The notes: generated from the letters alone by a model not told the origin. DNA of 64,000 bases from an uncultured Acidimicrobiales bacterium (GCA_951812975.1 CATOTC010000001.1:1-64000), one strand, 5' to 3'; positions 26,050-34,942 are shown, numbered from the stretch's first letter. A program made the numbers and translations.

Positions 26050-29000
26050 TCATACGATGATTGAATTCGAGCCCAGGAGTGCTCGGAGTTCCGCAACGAC
26101 ACCGTTCGTCCGGTCCACGGAGTACTCGTCAGACAACCGGAAGACTCTCTTGTCGCTGAGGTGGAGTTCGACTGGGCAGTCGCCGGGATGCGCTTCCAGA
26201 ACCGATTTGAGTTCCGAGATCTTGGATTGTTCATGGTGAGCGACGTCGAGGAGGAGACGTACCGGGGGGTTCTTGGCGGGTTCTTCGACAATGTCGATCT
26301 CCATCGCCAGAATCTTCACCTCGTCGTCACCGCCGCCTCCGCGGCCCCTTGAGGAACGCCCGCTCTCCTTGCGTCCGCGAACCAGGACGATGGCGTCGTC
26401 GTTCAACTTCTGACCGTGGTCCTTCATCGCATTGGGGAAGACCACAACCTCGACCGACCCTTCAAGGTCCTCGAGATCGAACAGGGCCATCAGTTCGCCC
26501 CGGTTGGTCCAGCGGCGCTGCAGATTGGTGAGCGACCCACCGATCGTGACGATCGCCCTGTCCGGCTCGTCGTTGAGCGACGCGACCGTGCATGAGGCTT
26601 TGCGGCGGATCTGATCCTCGAATCCGAACAGCGGGTGATCCGACACGTACAGGCCCAACATCTCGCGTTCATGGGCGAGTTTGGTCTTCTTGTCGAATTC
26701 CAGGTCGGGGACCGGTGGGCGTTCGTCGAAGGTGGGGCCCTCGTCGAGGTCACCGAACAGCGACATCACGCCCATGTCGTGTTCCCGTCGACGTTCCACA
26801 GTCATCTCGGTGATCCGCTCATGGACCTGGAGCAGTCCCTTGCGCGGATGGCCGAGCGAATCGAACGCCCCGCCCTTGATCAGCGACTCGATGGTGCGCT
26901 TGTTGAGGGACTCGAGGCTGATCCGCTCCACGAAGTCCACGAACGACTCGAAAGGGCCGTTGGCGTTGCGTTCTTCAAGCACTTTCGCGACGAATCCCTC
27001 CCCCACATTGCGGATGGCGGAGAGTCCGAAGACGATCCGCCCCGGAGAGGAGGCATCGGGACTCAGATCTGGTTCCGGGGTGAAGTCGGACTCCGAGCGG
27101 TTGATGTCGGGGACCCCGATGTCGATGCCCATGAGCCGGCATTCGTTGAGGTACACCGCGGCTGAGTCGAGCCTCGCCTTGACGCTGGTGAGCAGCGCCG
27201 AGAGGTACTCGACCGGGTAGTTGGCCTTCAGGTAGGCGATCTGGTACGCGACATAGCCGTAGCCGTAGGAATGGCTCTTGTTGAAGGCGTAGTCTGCGAA
27301 CCGGTCGATGATGTCGAAGAGCTCGGTGGCCAGAGAATGGTCGTAGTCGTTGTCGACGACCCCGGCGACGAACTTCTCCCGCTCCTCGGCCATGGCCTCG
27401 CGGATCTTCTTGCCCATGGCCTTGCGCAGCGAATCGGCCTCAGCGAGGGTGTAGCCCGCGAACTTTTGGGCCACCCGCATGACGTTCTCCTGGTAGATCA
27501 TCAACCCGTAGGTCTCGCTGAGCAGTTCCTCAGCGTCTGGGTGAATGAACTCCACCGGCTGGCGGCCGTTCTTTCGGTCGGCGTAGTCGTTGTGCATGTT
27601 GGCGGCCATCGGTCCCGGCCGGTACAGAGCCACCAGCGCCGCCACGTCGTCGAAGGAGGTGGGGGCGAGAGAGCGGATCAGCGCACGCATCGGGGTCGAT
27701 TCGAGCTGGAACACGCCGATCGTGTCGCCCCGCTGCAACAGTTCGAACGTGGCTGCGTCGGTTAGGTCCACCGAGTCGATGTCGATGGGCTCACCTCGCA
27801 TCCGCTCGATGAGGGTCAGGCAGTCGGCTATCACGTCGAGGTTGCGGAGTCCGAGGAAGTCCATCTTCAACAGACCGAGGCTCTCCACCCCGTTCATTTC
27901 GTACTGGGTGACGATCGGCGCGTCCTCGATCGATGCCTTGCGGCCCTCCGGTTTGCGCTGAATCGGCAGGTAATCGGTCAGGGGCTTGTCGGTGATCACC
28001 ACCGCCGCAGCGTGAATGCTGTCCTGGCGGCGCAGACCCTCGAGCCCTCTGGCAACCTCCACAACACGAGCCACGTCGGGGTCATCGTCGACCATGTCGC
28101 GCAAATCGGCGGCCGCGCGGTAACCGTCGACGTATTTGGGATGCTCCTCGAAGCAGTATTTCAGGGGCGTGTCACGACCCATCACCAGCGGGGGCATGGA
28201 CTTCGCCAACTTGTCGCCCAGACCGTACGGGTACCCCAAGACCCGGGCGGCGTCGCGCACCGCGGCGCGTGCCTTGATCTGCGAGAAGGTGACGATCTGG
28301 GCGACGTTGTCCCTTCCGTACTTGTGGGACGCGTAGCGGATCACCGCGTCGCGGTGACGTGTCTCGAAGTCCATGTCGATATCGGGCATGGAGAGGCGGG
28401 CCGGGTTCAAGAACCGCTCGAACAGAAGGTCGTACTTGATGGGATCCAGATCGGTGATCCTCAAGGCGTAGGCGACTGCACAACCCGCAGCCGAACCCCG
28501 CCCCGGACCTACCCGGATGTCGTTGTCACGCGCGAAGCGGATCAGGTCCCAGGTGATCAGGAAGTAGGCCGAGAAACCCATTCTGTCGATCACGCCGAGC
28601 TCGAAATCGAGCCGCTCGACGGCTTCGGCGCTCAGCTTCTGGCCCCAACGGCGTTTCGCCCCCTCGTAGGTGAGGTGGCGCAGATAGTCGGTGTCTGATG
28701 CAAAGCCTCCAGGGAGCGGGAATCTCGGGAGCTTTGGTTGACCGAACTCGATGTTGACGTCGGCCCGCTCGGCGACCCACAGCGTGTTGTCACACGCCTC
28801 GGGGATCTCCTTGAAGAGCCGTCGCATCTCAGCCGCCGATTTGATGTAGTGCTGGTCACCGTGGAACTTGAAACGGTCCGTGTCGCTCAACAACGACCCC
28901 GTCTGAACGCACAACAATGCGTCATGGGCCTCCGCATCACGGGAGTGGGTGTAGTGGCTGTCGTTGGTCGCCACGACCGGAGCCTTTATCTTGCGGGCGA

Positions 29001-29619
29001 TCTCCAACAGTTGTGGGTTGGTCCTTCGCTGTTCGGGAATCCCGTGGTCTTGCAGTTCTATGAAGTAGTTGTCCCTCCCGAATATGTCCTGGAATCGTGC
29101 TGCCTGCTCCAGCGCTATTTTCTCCTGCCCTTGCAGCAGCGACTGGAGAACGTGCCCTCCCAGGCAGCCACAGGTGGCGATCAGTCCTTCGTGGTACTTC
29201 TCAAGCAGTTCGAAGTCGGCGCGTGGTTTGTAGTGGTAGCCCGACAGGAACGCCTCGCTGGAGATCTGGATCAGGTTCTTGTAGCCGATGTCGTTCTCCG
29301 CGAGCAGTATCGCGTGGTAGTAGAGCTTCTGGCCCGAACCGGTACTGCCACCGGAGTCGTCAGCGCGGCCGGTGCGGTTCGGACGTTCAGTCCGCGACTC
29401 GTGGGCCAGGTAGATCTCGGTGCCGAGGATCGGCTTGATTCCCGCGTCGCGACACCCCTTGTAGAACTCGAGGACGCCGTACATGTTGCCGTGGTCGGTG
29501 ATCGCCAAGGCAGGTTGCCCGTCGGCGACCGCAGCGTTGATGGCATCGTCGACACGCGAGGCGCCGTCGAGCATCGAGTACTCGGTGTGGACGTGAAGAT
29601 GGGTGAACGAATCGCCCAA
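26050..29619 (-). CDS. dnaE: DNA polymerase III alpha subunit DnaE
   Basis: The replicative polymerase subunit (1189 residues). The N-terminal PHP domain has HLHVHTEYS (7-15), TDHGNMYG and NDSHY, metal-binding residues that are retained, so PHP proofreading as in mycobacterial DnaE1 is possible. The catalytic palm shows PDIDMDFE with Asp413 and Asp415. Later come the fingers, a helix-hairpin-helix and an OB-fold (VTIGGSLTNLQRRW). The length matches DnaE1. It starts at TTG, supported by a strong AAGGAG five bases upstream. The C-terminus ends at an alpha/beta tail (LRALLGSNSIIV). Confidence 0.96.
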   Translation of the reverse strand: MGDSFTHLHVHTEYSMLDGASRVDDAINAAVADGQPALAITDHGNMYGVLEFYKGCRDAGIKPILGTEIYLAHESRTERPNRTGRADDSGGSTGSGQKLYYHAILLAENDIGYKNLIQISSEAFLSGYHYKPRADFELLEKYHEGLIATCGCLGGHVLQSLLQGQEKIALEQAARFQDIFGRDNYFIELQDHGIPEQRRTNPQLLEIARKIKAPVVATNDSHYTHSRDAEAHDALLCVQTGSLLSDTDRFKFHGDQHYIKSAAEMRRLFKEIPEACDNTLWVAERADVNIEFGQPKLPRFPLPGGFASDTDYLRHLTYEGAKRRWGQKLSAEAVERLDFELGVIDRMGFSAYFLITWDLIRFARDNDIRVGPGRGSAAGCAVAYALRITDLDPIKYDLLFERFLNPARLSMPDIDMDFETRHRDAVIRYASHKYGRDNVAQIVTFSQIKARAAVRDAARVLGYPYGLGDKLAKSMPPLVMGRDTPLKYCFEEHPKYVDGYRAAADLRDMVDDDPDVARVVEVARGLEGLRRQDSIHAAAVVITDKPLTDYLPIQRKPEGRKASIEDAPIVTQYEMNGVESLGLLKMDFLGLRNLDVIADCLTLIERMRGEPIDIDSVDLTDAATFELLQRGDTIGVFQLESTPMRALIRSLAPTSFDDVAALVALYRPGPMAANMHNDYADRKNGRQPVEFIHPDAEELLSETYGLMIYQENVMRVAQKFAGYTLAEADSLRKAMGKKIREAMAEEREKFVAGVVDNDYDHSLATELFDIIDRFADYAFNKSHSYGYGYVAYQIAYLKANYPVEYLSALLTSVKARLDSAAVYLNECRLMGIDIGVPDINRSESDFTPEPDLSPDASSPGRIVFGLSAIRNVGEGFVAKVLEERNANGPFESFVDFVERISLESLNKRTIESLIKGGAFDSLGHPRKGLLQVHERITEMTVERRREHDMGVMSLFGDLDEGPTFDERPPVPDLEFDKKTKLAHEREMLGLYVSDHPLFGFEDQIRRKASCTVASLNDEPDRAIVTIGGSLTNLQRRWTNRGELMALFDLEDLEGSVEVVVFPNAMKDHGQKLNDDAIVLVRGRKESGRSSRGRGGGGDDEVKILAMEIDIVEEPAKNPPVRLLLDVAHHEQSKISELKSVLEAHPGDCPVELHLSDKRVFRLSDEYSVDRTNGVVAELRALLGSNSIIV

Positions 29620-29624
29620 CCGGA

Positions 29625-29630
29625 CTCCTT
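29625..29630 (-). promoter_or_regulatory. Shine-Dalgarno that fixes the TTG start of dnaE
   Basis: On the - strand AAGGAG lies 5 nt before the TTG at 29619. No ATG or GTG in this frame has comparable support, and the downstream residues match the conserved DnaE N-terminus at once, so TTG is the likely true start. Confidence 0.8.
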
Positions 29631-29647
29631 TTTGCGCTACCGAACCA

Positions 29648-29691
29648 CAATCACATGATTGTCATTCGAACCTACCCGTCACCCATGGGTG
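29648..29691. promoter_or_regulatory. Two palindromes upstream of dnaE
   Basis: The 115-bp gap between the bpa stop and dnaE contains CAATCA-CA-TGATTG (29648-29661) and the perfect 12-bp palindrome CACCCATGGGTG (29680-29691), which runs into a small GGTGG/CCACC hairpin (29688-29700). The hairpin could end bpa transcription, and the first palindrome could be an operator for dnaE. Both roles are inferred from position and symmetry. Confidence 0.4.
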
Positions 29692-29734
29692 GCGTCCACC
29701 TTGGAGCCAACAATATCTCTCGAAATGAGCTGAG

Positions 29735-30238
29735 TCAGAGGTATGTGCCGGGACGCTCGTCGCTCTGGTCGCTATGCGGCGGCCCGATCTGGGTCCGCAT
29801 CGACTGGAGCTGCTGTTGCGCAGCCATCTGCTGGGCGAACAGCATTGCCTGGATCCCCTGGACGAGCCCTTCGAGCCAACCGACGAGTTGTGCCTTGGCT
29901 ATCTGCAGCTCAGCGCCTGTGGGGGTCTCCTCGGAGCCGAAGGGCAGGGCGAGCCGCCCCAATTCCTCACGGAGGTCCTCGGAGAGCGCCCCACCGAGTT
30001 CAGCAATAGAGGTCTCGTAGATGTCACGCAGGCGGTCACGGCTGGGTTCGTCCAGGTCCGTCGACCGCACCTCGTCAAGCAACTGTTTCATCATGGTTCC
30101 GATGCGCATCACCTTGGCGGGGTGGTCGATCGTCTCGCTCGGTTCTTCGGGGGAATCCAAGGCTTCCAGCACTTCAGGCGGCTCGAGCAGTTGCGGCTCT
30201 GAGTCGGGATTGTCGGTGTTGTTCAGTCGTTCAGGCAA
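29735..30238 (-). CDS. bpa: Bacterial proteasome activator Bpa/PafE
   Basis: An ATP-independent ring-forming activator of the actinobacterial 20S proteasome (mycobacterial Rv3780 family). The core matches closely: HPAKVMRIGTMMKQLLDEVR, then SRDRLRDIYETSIAEL, and QLVGWLEGLVQGIQAMLFAQQMAA (in pieces, e.g. LVGWLEGL and FAQQMAA), the four-helix region. The protein ends in GTYL, equivalent to the GQYL tail that docks into the proteasome alpha ring. The N-terminus is acidic and disordered. I prefer the TTG at 30238, which has GGGAG 6 nt upstream, over a TTG 7 codons earlier. Confidence 0.93.
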   Translation of the reverse strand: MPERLNNTDNPDSEPQLLEPPEVLEALDSPEEPSETIDHPAKVMRIGTMMKQLLDEVRSTDLDEPSRDRLRDIYETSIAELGGALSEDLREELGRLALPFGSEETPTGAELQIAKAQLVGWLEGLVQGIQAMLFAQQMAAQQQLQSMRTQIGPPHSDQSDERPGTYL

Positions 30239-30266
30239 GGAGTTCTCCCATTTCGACAAATCAAGG

Positions 30267-31370
30267 TCAACTGGTAAAGGTTAGAACGGGAATGAGCATC
30301 TCGTCTGGTGTGAGTGAGCCATGACGGCCGATCAACTCGATCCGCGGGTTGTCGACCGGATCGGTGAAATACCAACAGTCCTTGGCCACGACAGCCACAT
30401 CCCCGAGCCTGGACCGAGCCGCGTCGGTCACTTCAGGGCCGAACCAGCCTTCTTCTATCATCTCTTCAGCGGTGTGTACCCAGGCGCGATCAGAGTGTGC
30501 AGCCGCCGCCGCGGCAAGAAGATCGGCTTGCCGGCCAGGCTCCGCGTGCAGCCAACGAAACCGGGCCTCTCCGCTCTGGGAGCGCACTTGGGCTCTCACC
30601 TCGGGGGCGAACGCGGTGGCGGCGCCTCGACAGTCGACCAGTCCGTGATCGGCGGTCACGACAATGGCTGTGCCGCGCGGCAGCGCCATCATCAGATCGG
30701 CCACCATCCTGTCGCAGTTAATCAGCTCAGCGTCGTAGAACTCGCCGAATCCACGAAGGTGAGCCGACTTGTCGATGCCGTCGTAATAGGCGTAGACGAA
30801 CGGCTCCCCAGAGGCGATCGCCTGACGCACCTGGACCGCTATCGCAGGCATCGTCTGCCAGCCGCGGTGCCGCACGTCCGCGAGGTGTGCCATCGTGAAC
30901 CCGCTGTGAAGGAACTCCGCATTCTGCACAACGACTGGCCGCTGACCACAGAAAGCCGGTTCAGGTTGGAACTCGCCGGGCACAATGCGTTTGCGAGCAT
31001 CGCCGCTCGGTGTGCTCCAGCGCAGGGTGTTGAGCACTTCTCCGTCGACGTTGATCCGATAGCCGACCACCCCATGGCGACCGGGAGGCGTTCCCGTCAC
31101 CAGCGACGTGAGCGCCGTGGCCGTTGTCGACGGGGCCACCGTGGTGGCGGATCGCTGCTTCATCGACATCAGGGTCGGCGCCAGATGGGCTCGTTGCTGC
31201 AACTGGTTCCAGCCGAGTCCGTCGAGGACCAGCATCACCACTGCGAAACTGTCGAGCACCTCCTCATCGAGCAGCGACTGCGGTGGCGCTGTTGCTCCGA
31301 GGAGTGCAGGCACGAGGTCTGTGATGCAGTCTCCGCCGAAGGCGGGCAGCATCGGTTCAGGGTCGTGCAT
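30267..31370 (-). CDS. Alkaline-phosphatase-superfamily phosphodiesterase (nucleotide pyrophosphatase type)
   Basis: A 367-residue type I phosphodiesterase/nucleotide-pyrophosphatase-like enzyme. Metal and nucleophile motifs are intact: Asp50 in VLDGLGWN, the APSTTATALTSLVTGTPPGRHG segment with the Thr nucleophile (near 82-83), DGIDKSAHLRG with Asp and His, and TADHGLVDC with Asp-His. There is no signal peptide, so it is probably cytoplasmic. Substrate is unknown. I chose the ATG at 31370; an upstream ATG would add 31 residues and overlap the divergent Rrf2 gene. It lies 28 bp upstream of bpa on the same strand. Confidence 0.87.
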   Translation of the reverse strand: MHDPEPMLPAFGGDCITDLVPALLGATAPPQSLLDEEVLDSFAVVMLVLDGLGWNQLQQRAHLAPTLMSMKQRSATTVAPSTTATALTSLVTGTPPGRHGVVGYRINVDGEVLNTLRWSTPSGDARKRIVPGEFQPEPAFCGQRPVVVQNAEFLHSGFTMAHLADVRHRGWQTMPAIAVQVRQAIASGEPFVYAYYDGIDKSAHLRGFGEFYDAELINCDRMVADLMMALPRGTAIVVTADHGLVDCRGAATAFAPEVRAQVRSQSGEARFRWLHAEPGRQADLLAAAAAAHSDRAWVHTAEEMIEEGWFGPEVTDAARSRLGDVAVVAKDCWYFTDPVDNPRIELIGRHGSLTPDEMLIPVLTFTS

Positions 31371-31461
31371 TCGCTCAAGTCCTTCGGAAGTTCTGCTCGC
31401 GTGGCTCCGCAGTGACTCTACAACTCTGCTGAGCCGACGACAGTCACGTAGGCTCTGGACC

Positions 31462-31908
31462 ATGAGAGTCTCGACCAGAGGTGACTACGCCGCCCGCGCG
31501 CTGCTCTCGTTGGCACTGCACACCGAGGATGCGCCCACTTCGGTACGCGAGATCGCCGAACGCACTGCTCTCCCCCAGCCATACCTTGAACAGATCCTGC
31601 TAGCGGTGAAGGGGGCGGGGATCGTTCGCTCGAAGCGGGGCGTCGGCGGCGGCTACGTCCTGACCCGGGACCCGAGCGAGATTCGACTGTCGGAGATAGT
31701 TCGAGCCGTTGACGGACCGATCACCGCGGGCGACTTCTCAGAACCTCATACCGACGGAGCCTGCGACCATGAGGGGCAGTGTGTTCTGCTCAGCATCTGG
31801 GGTGCAGCCGGGACACACATGCGTGACTTCCTCGATTCGTTCACCCTGGCCGATATTGCGGCAATGTCTCGTGGTGAAGCCCCGTGGCCCGCCGCTGAGG
31901 AGCTCTAG
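31462..31908 (+). CDS. Rrf2-family transcriptional regulator
   Basis: A 148-residue regulator with an N-terminal winged helix (STRGDYAARALLSLAL, then VREIAERTALPQPYLEQIL as the recognition region) and the GGYVLTR wing typical of Rrf2 proteins (IscR, NsrR). Two cysteines of the cluster motif are present (Cys101 and Cys107, CDHEGQC). The third, normally six residues further, is Trp113, so an IscR-like [2Fe-2S] site would be incomplete or use another ligand. It is divergent from the phosphodiesterase gene with 91 bp between starts, and might control it. Confidence 0.9.
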   Translation: MRVSTRGDYAARALLSLALHTEDAPTSVREIAERTALPQPYLEQILLAVKGAGIVRSKRGVGGGYVLTRDPSEIRLSEIVRAVDGPITAGDFSEPHTDGACDHEGQCVLLSIWGAAGTHMRDFLDSFTLADIAAMSRGEAPWPAAEEL

Positions 31909-31959
31909 AGGCCCAACGAGCCGGTCCCAAACAACTCCCTGTTCAATCCTCGGATGTGC

Positions 31960-32889
31960 TCAGGCGGCGCAGAGTGCCAGGACGGCGGCAAGATCATCGG
32001 GAAGGTCCGACTCCAGTTCGAGGCGTTCGTTGGTGACCGGATGACGAAAACGAAGTGCGCATGCGTGCAGGAACGGACGAGCCAGATCGATACCCGGTCT
32101 GCCTCCGTCGTAAGCCCGGTCACCGACGACGGGATGACCAATGGCTCGCAGGTGCACCCGAATCTGGTGGGTCCGTCCCGTCTCGAGCCGACACGACAGC
32201 AGCGACGTCTCCCGGGGTTCGATGAAACGCTCGAGGACCTCGTAGTGGGTCAGCGCACTGCGCCCACGGTCGGTCACCGACATCCGCGTCGGATGCCTCG
32301 GTGATCGCCCGATCGGAGCATCGATCGTCCCTTGATCGTTTCTTAGGAGGCCCCAGGCCAGCGCTTGGTAGATCCGTTCGGGTTCGTGAGCCGACATCTG
32401 AGCAACGAGGCCCTGGTAGGCCTCGGGACTGCGGGCAACAACAAGCAGACCCGACGTCGTGCGATCGAGTCGATGCACGATCCCGGGCCTGTGCGCTTCA
32501 CCGACGGAGGCCGTCTCCGGGTAGCGGGCCAGAAGGCCGTTGACCAGAGTCCTGTCGACATGTCCTGCACCGGGATGAACGACGAGGTCGACCGGTTTGT
32601 CCACAACAACAATGTCGGGGTCCTCATATACGACAGCGAACTCCACCTCCGGATCAGCAGCAGGCTTCGGATCCTGGGGAGCGGGTCGTACTGCTTGGAT
32701 CGTGCTGCCCGTCTCGACGCGGACCGAGCCGGATCTCGCAGTCACTCCATCTACAGACACAGCCCCCTCATCAATCATCCGAGCAGCGACGGAACGACTC
32801 ACCTCAGCCATCAAGGCAACGACTCGGTCAAGGCGTTCATCGGCCAAAGCTGCGGGGATCTCTTCTGATAGGACGCGCCGATCAGGCAA
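31960..32889 (-). CDS. rluD: Ribosomal large-subunit pseudouridine synthase (RluD family)
   Basis: A 309-residue RNA pseudouridine synthase with an N-terminal S4-like RNA-binding region (RLDRVVALMAEVSRSVAARMI, first 60 residues) and a RluA/RluD catalytic domain. The catalytic Asp142 is in PGIVHRLDRTTSGLL. The flanking DIVVVDKPVDLVVHPGAGH and RTHQIRVHLRAIGHPVVGD motifs are diagnostic. Which uridines it modifies is not readable; RluD-type position in helix 69 is the usual assignment. It starts with TTG, 17 bp after the DksA-like gene, and converges on the Rrf2 gene. Confidence 0.92.
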   Translation of the reverse strand: MPDRRVLSEEIPAALADERLDRVVALMAEVSRSVAARMIDEGAVSVDGVTARSGSVRVETGSTIQAVRPAPQDPKPAADPEVEFAVVYEDPDIVVVDKPVDLVVHPGAGHVDRTLVNGLLARYPETASVGEAHRPGIVHRLDRTTSGLLVVARSPEAYQGLVAQMSAHEPERIYQALAWGLLRNDQGTIDAPIGRSPRHPTRMSVTDRGRSALTHYEVLERFIEPRETSLLSCRLETGRTHQIRVHLRAIGHPVVGDRAYDGGRPGIDLARPFLHACALRFRHPVTNERLELESDLPDDLAAVLALCAA

Positions 32890-32906
32890 AGCGGTTCACC
32901 CGCTCC

Positions 32907-33629
32907 TCAGCGTCGCCCAAGGCTGCCGACCTTGTATTCGACACGTTCCGCGGCCCAGGGAATCGCGCGGAGACGTTCCTGTGGAATTCGCAGGCCGGAG
33001 ACTGCACATATGCCATAGGTCCCGGCAGCAATCCGTTCCAACGCGGCATCGATCTGTTCAACCGCGACTCTTGCCTGAGCCGACAGTGCAAGGTCGCGCT
33101 CACGTTCCACAGCAAGCGTGTCGCCTTCACCGCTCTCTTCGTCGAACTGGACGTCGCCCGGTTCGCGACCCTCGATCAGCGCCTCGGCCTCGGCCCGATA
33201 GATCTCTTCGGAGTGGAGGTACTTGGCCCGTTCTGCGAGCAGCCGTTTCTTCATTTCCTCGTTGAACCTCTTGCCGAACGGTGACTTCCTGGCGGAAGTC
33301 TTCTTTGCTGTCCGCTTCTTTGCTGTCCGCTTCTTGGCGGTGCGCTCAACTGACGGGGTCTTCTTTGCCGCAGCCCTCTTCTTCGTGCTCTTTGACGCCG
33401 CCCTCTTCTTCGTGCTCTTTGCCGCAGTCTTGGAGGCGGCCGCAGTCTTGGAGACGGCTCGTTTCTTCGCCGGGGTCTTCTTGGGCTCGGCCTTCATTGC
33501 CGCAGTATTGTCCGTCACCGATACGGGGGTTGCAGCCTTGGTGGCAGTGCGCTTTCGCTTCGAGCCGGCCGCAACCTTGGGCCCTGTTTTTTTCGCCGCG
33601 TTAGCTGCACTCTTCTTTGTCGTGGCCAT
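32907..33629 (-). CDS. DksA/TraR-like protein with long Lys/Ala histone-like tail, zinc cysteines lost
   Basis: A 240-residue fusion-like protein. Residues 1-118 are a Lys/Ala/Thr-rich, histone H1-like tail built from 5-residue (TAKKR) and 9-residue (KSTKKRAAx) repeats, likely disordered and nucleic-acid binding. Residues 119-240 resemble TraR/DksA coiled-coil proteins: LLAERAKYL, an acidic loop, ALERIAAGTYGICAVSGLRIPQERLRAIPWA (in parts). The four-Cys zinc finger is reduced to a single Cys208; the other three positions carry Ser211 and non-cysteine residues. It may act on RNA polymerase or DNA; this is unproven. It sits after divIVA and before rluD. Confidence 0.85.
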   Translation of the reverse strand: MATTKKSAANAAKKTGPKVAAGSKRKRTATKAATPVSVTDNTAAMKAEPKKTPAKKRAVSKTAAASKTAAKSTKKRAASKSTKKRAAAKKTPSVERTAKKRTAKKRTAKKTSARKSPFGKRFNEEMKKRLLAERAKYLHSEEIYRAEAEALIEGREPGDVQFDEESGEGDTLAVERERDLALSAQARVAVEQIDAALERIAAGTYGICAVSGLRIPQERLRAIPWAAERVEYKVGSLGRR

Positions 33630-33712
33630 ACTGCCGGTCCTTCACACCTGTGACCGACGCATGACCGCCCCAGTCAGGCCCCGCAGTGTAGCCGATGCTG
33701 GTGTTGACCAGT

Positions 33713-34942
33713 TCAGCGGCCGCCCAAGAACCAGGGAGACCTTCGTTGATCCTCCTCCTGGTTGAAGAAGGCCGACAGGGCATCATCTGTGTCCGTTAGA
33801 AGGTTGTCCCTCGAAGCAGCCTCTCGGAGTTGAGCAAGGAACGGCTCCTCCTCACGCTTCCTGGCAGCGGCAGCGGACAGTTCCGCATCGTCGAACAACT
33901 GCGGGCGCAGCGGAGCATCCTCCATCCCCGGCGGCTCGACTCTCTCGTCGCAAGAGGGCCGCTCCTCCAGATCTTCAACAGTCACGAACCTCGGTTGCCC
34001 AACGGGCGTCTCGATGGACTCCACAAGAGCAGCACCAGAGGCGCCGGTCGGCGTCTCGCTGAGCAGCGAGTCGATCTCATCGTCAAAAACGGCGGATGCG
34101 TCCAAACTGACGATGCCGTCGGATTCGGATGCCGTGCTGTCGGGGGTCTCGGCTCGGGGCTCGCTTGACTCCGACTCAATCGAGTCGCTGTCGCTATCGA
34201 GTTCGACACTCTCACACGCCCCGTCCTCCAAATCGGCCGCGGCCATCGCCGCTCGGGAGTCCAGGCCGGCAACGACTGACTCGGAGTGCCCATTCAGTGG
34301 CGCTTGCACCGTTCGGAAGAACTCTGCCGACTCGACGACCTCGACCAGTCTCGACAACGACCTCTCGACGTCTTGGCGCTTCTTGGCAACCTGGCGCTCG
34401 AACAACTCCAGATCCTCTTCCAGCCGAGCGCGCTGCGCGGCCAACTCTGCGATCGCTGAGGCGTGCTTGGAGCGCTCGGCGATCGCCGCGGCGGCTTCGC
34501 GTTCTTTGGCCAGACTCTCGACGTCGGCGAGCGTCGACGCTGCGTACTCGTCGGCTTCGCGACTAATCCGTGTCCCCTCCGCATTCGCACCGGCGATCAT
34601 GGCCTCCACCCGGCTCTCGGCCTCAGCTACCATCTGCTCGGCTTGTTCCCGAGCTTCTGCTATCGCCTCGTCTGCATCCTCTTGGGCCGAAGCAAGCACT
34701 CGAGCAAGCTCCTCAGTTGTGGCGGTCTCATGAGCTGCGGAAGGCTCAGGCTCTGAATCGACAGGTTCTCCCACGCGGACTGATTCAGTCTCGACATGCT
34801 CGACGAGGGTCTCAATTCGGCCCCGCGCCCAGACAGCCGCCTTCTCGACGCGCCCAATGTACGCGTCAACTTCCCCGGGGTCGTAGCCCCGCCAACTCTC
34901 GTGAAATCTGACCTGCTCAAGGAGGGGAGACAATTCGTCCAT
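33713..34942 (-). CDS. divIVA: DivIVA-domain coiled-coil protein
   Basis: A 409-residue polar-growth/division scaffold protein. The N-terminus has the DivIVA membrane-targeting pattern (VRFHESWRGYDPGEVDAYI, about 12-30). A long alanine/glutamate coiled coil (about 85-230) follows with AEAREQAEQMVAEAE repeats. The C-terminal 180 residues are acidic and Ser/Asp/Glu-rich and probably disordered, ending in a hydrophobic patch (RRSPWFLGG). I chose the ATG at 34942 because upstream residues are atypical and it directly precedes the conserved N-terminus. Its place beside sepF and ftsZ supports a cell-division or wall-growth role. Confidence 0.88.
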   Translation of the reverse strand: MDELSPLLEQVRFHESWRGYDPGEVDAYIGRVEKAAVWARGRIETLVEHVETESVRVGEPVDSEPEPSAAHETATTEELARVLASAQEDADEAIAEAREQAEQMVAEAESRVEAMIAGANAEGTRISREADEYAASTLADVESLAKEREAAAAIAERSKHASAIAELAAQRARLEEDLELFERQVAKKRQDVERSLSRLVEVVESAEFFRTVQAPLNGHSESVVAGLDSRAAMAAADLEDGACESVELDSDSDSIESESSEPRAETPDSTASESDGIVSLDASAVFDDEIDSLLSETPTGASGAALVESIETPVGQPRFVTVEDLEERPSCDERVEPPGMEDAPLRPQLFDDAELSAAAARKREEEPFLAQLREAASRDNLLTDTDDALSAFFNQEEDQRRSPWFLGGR

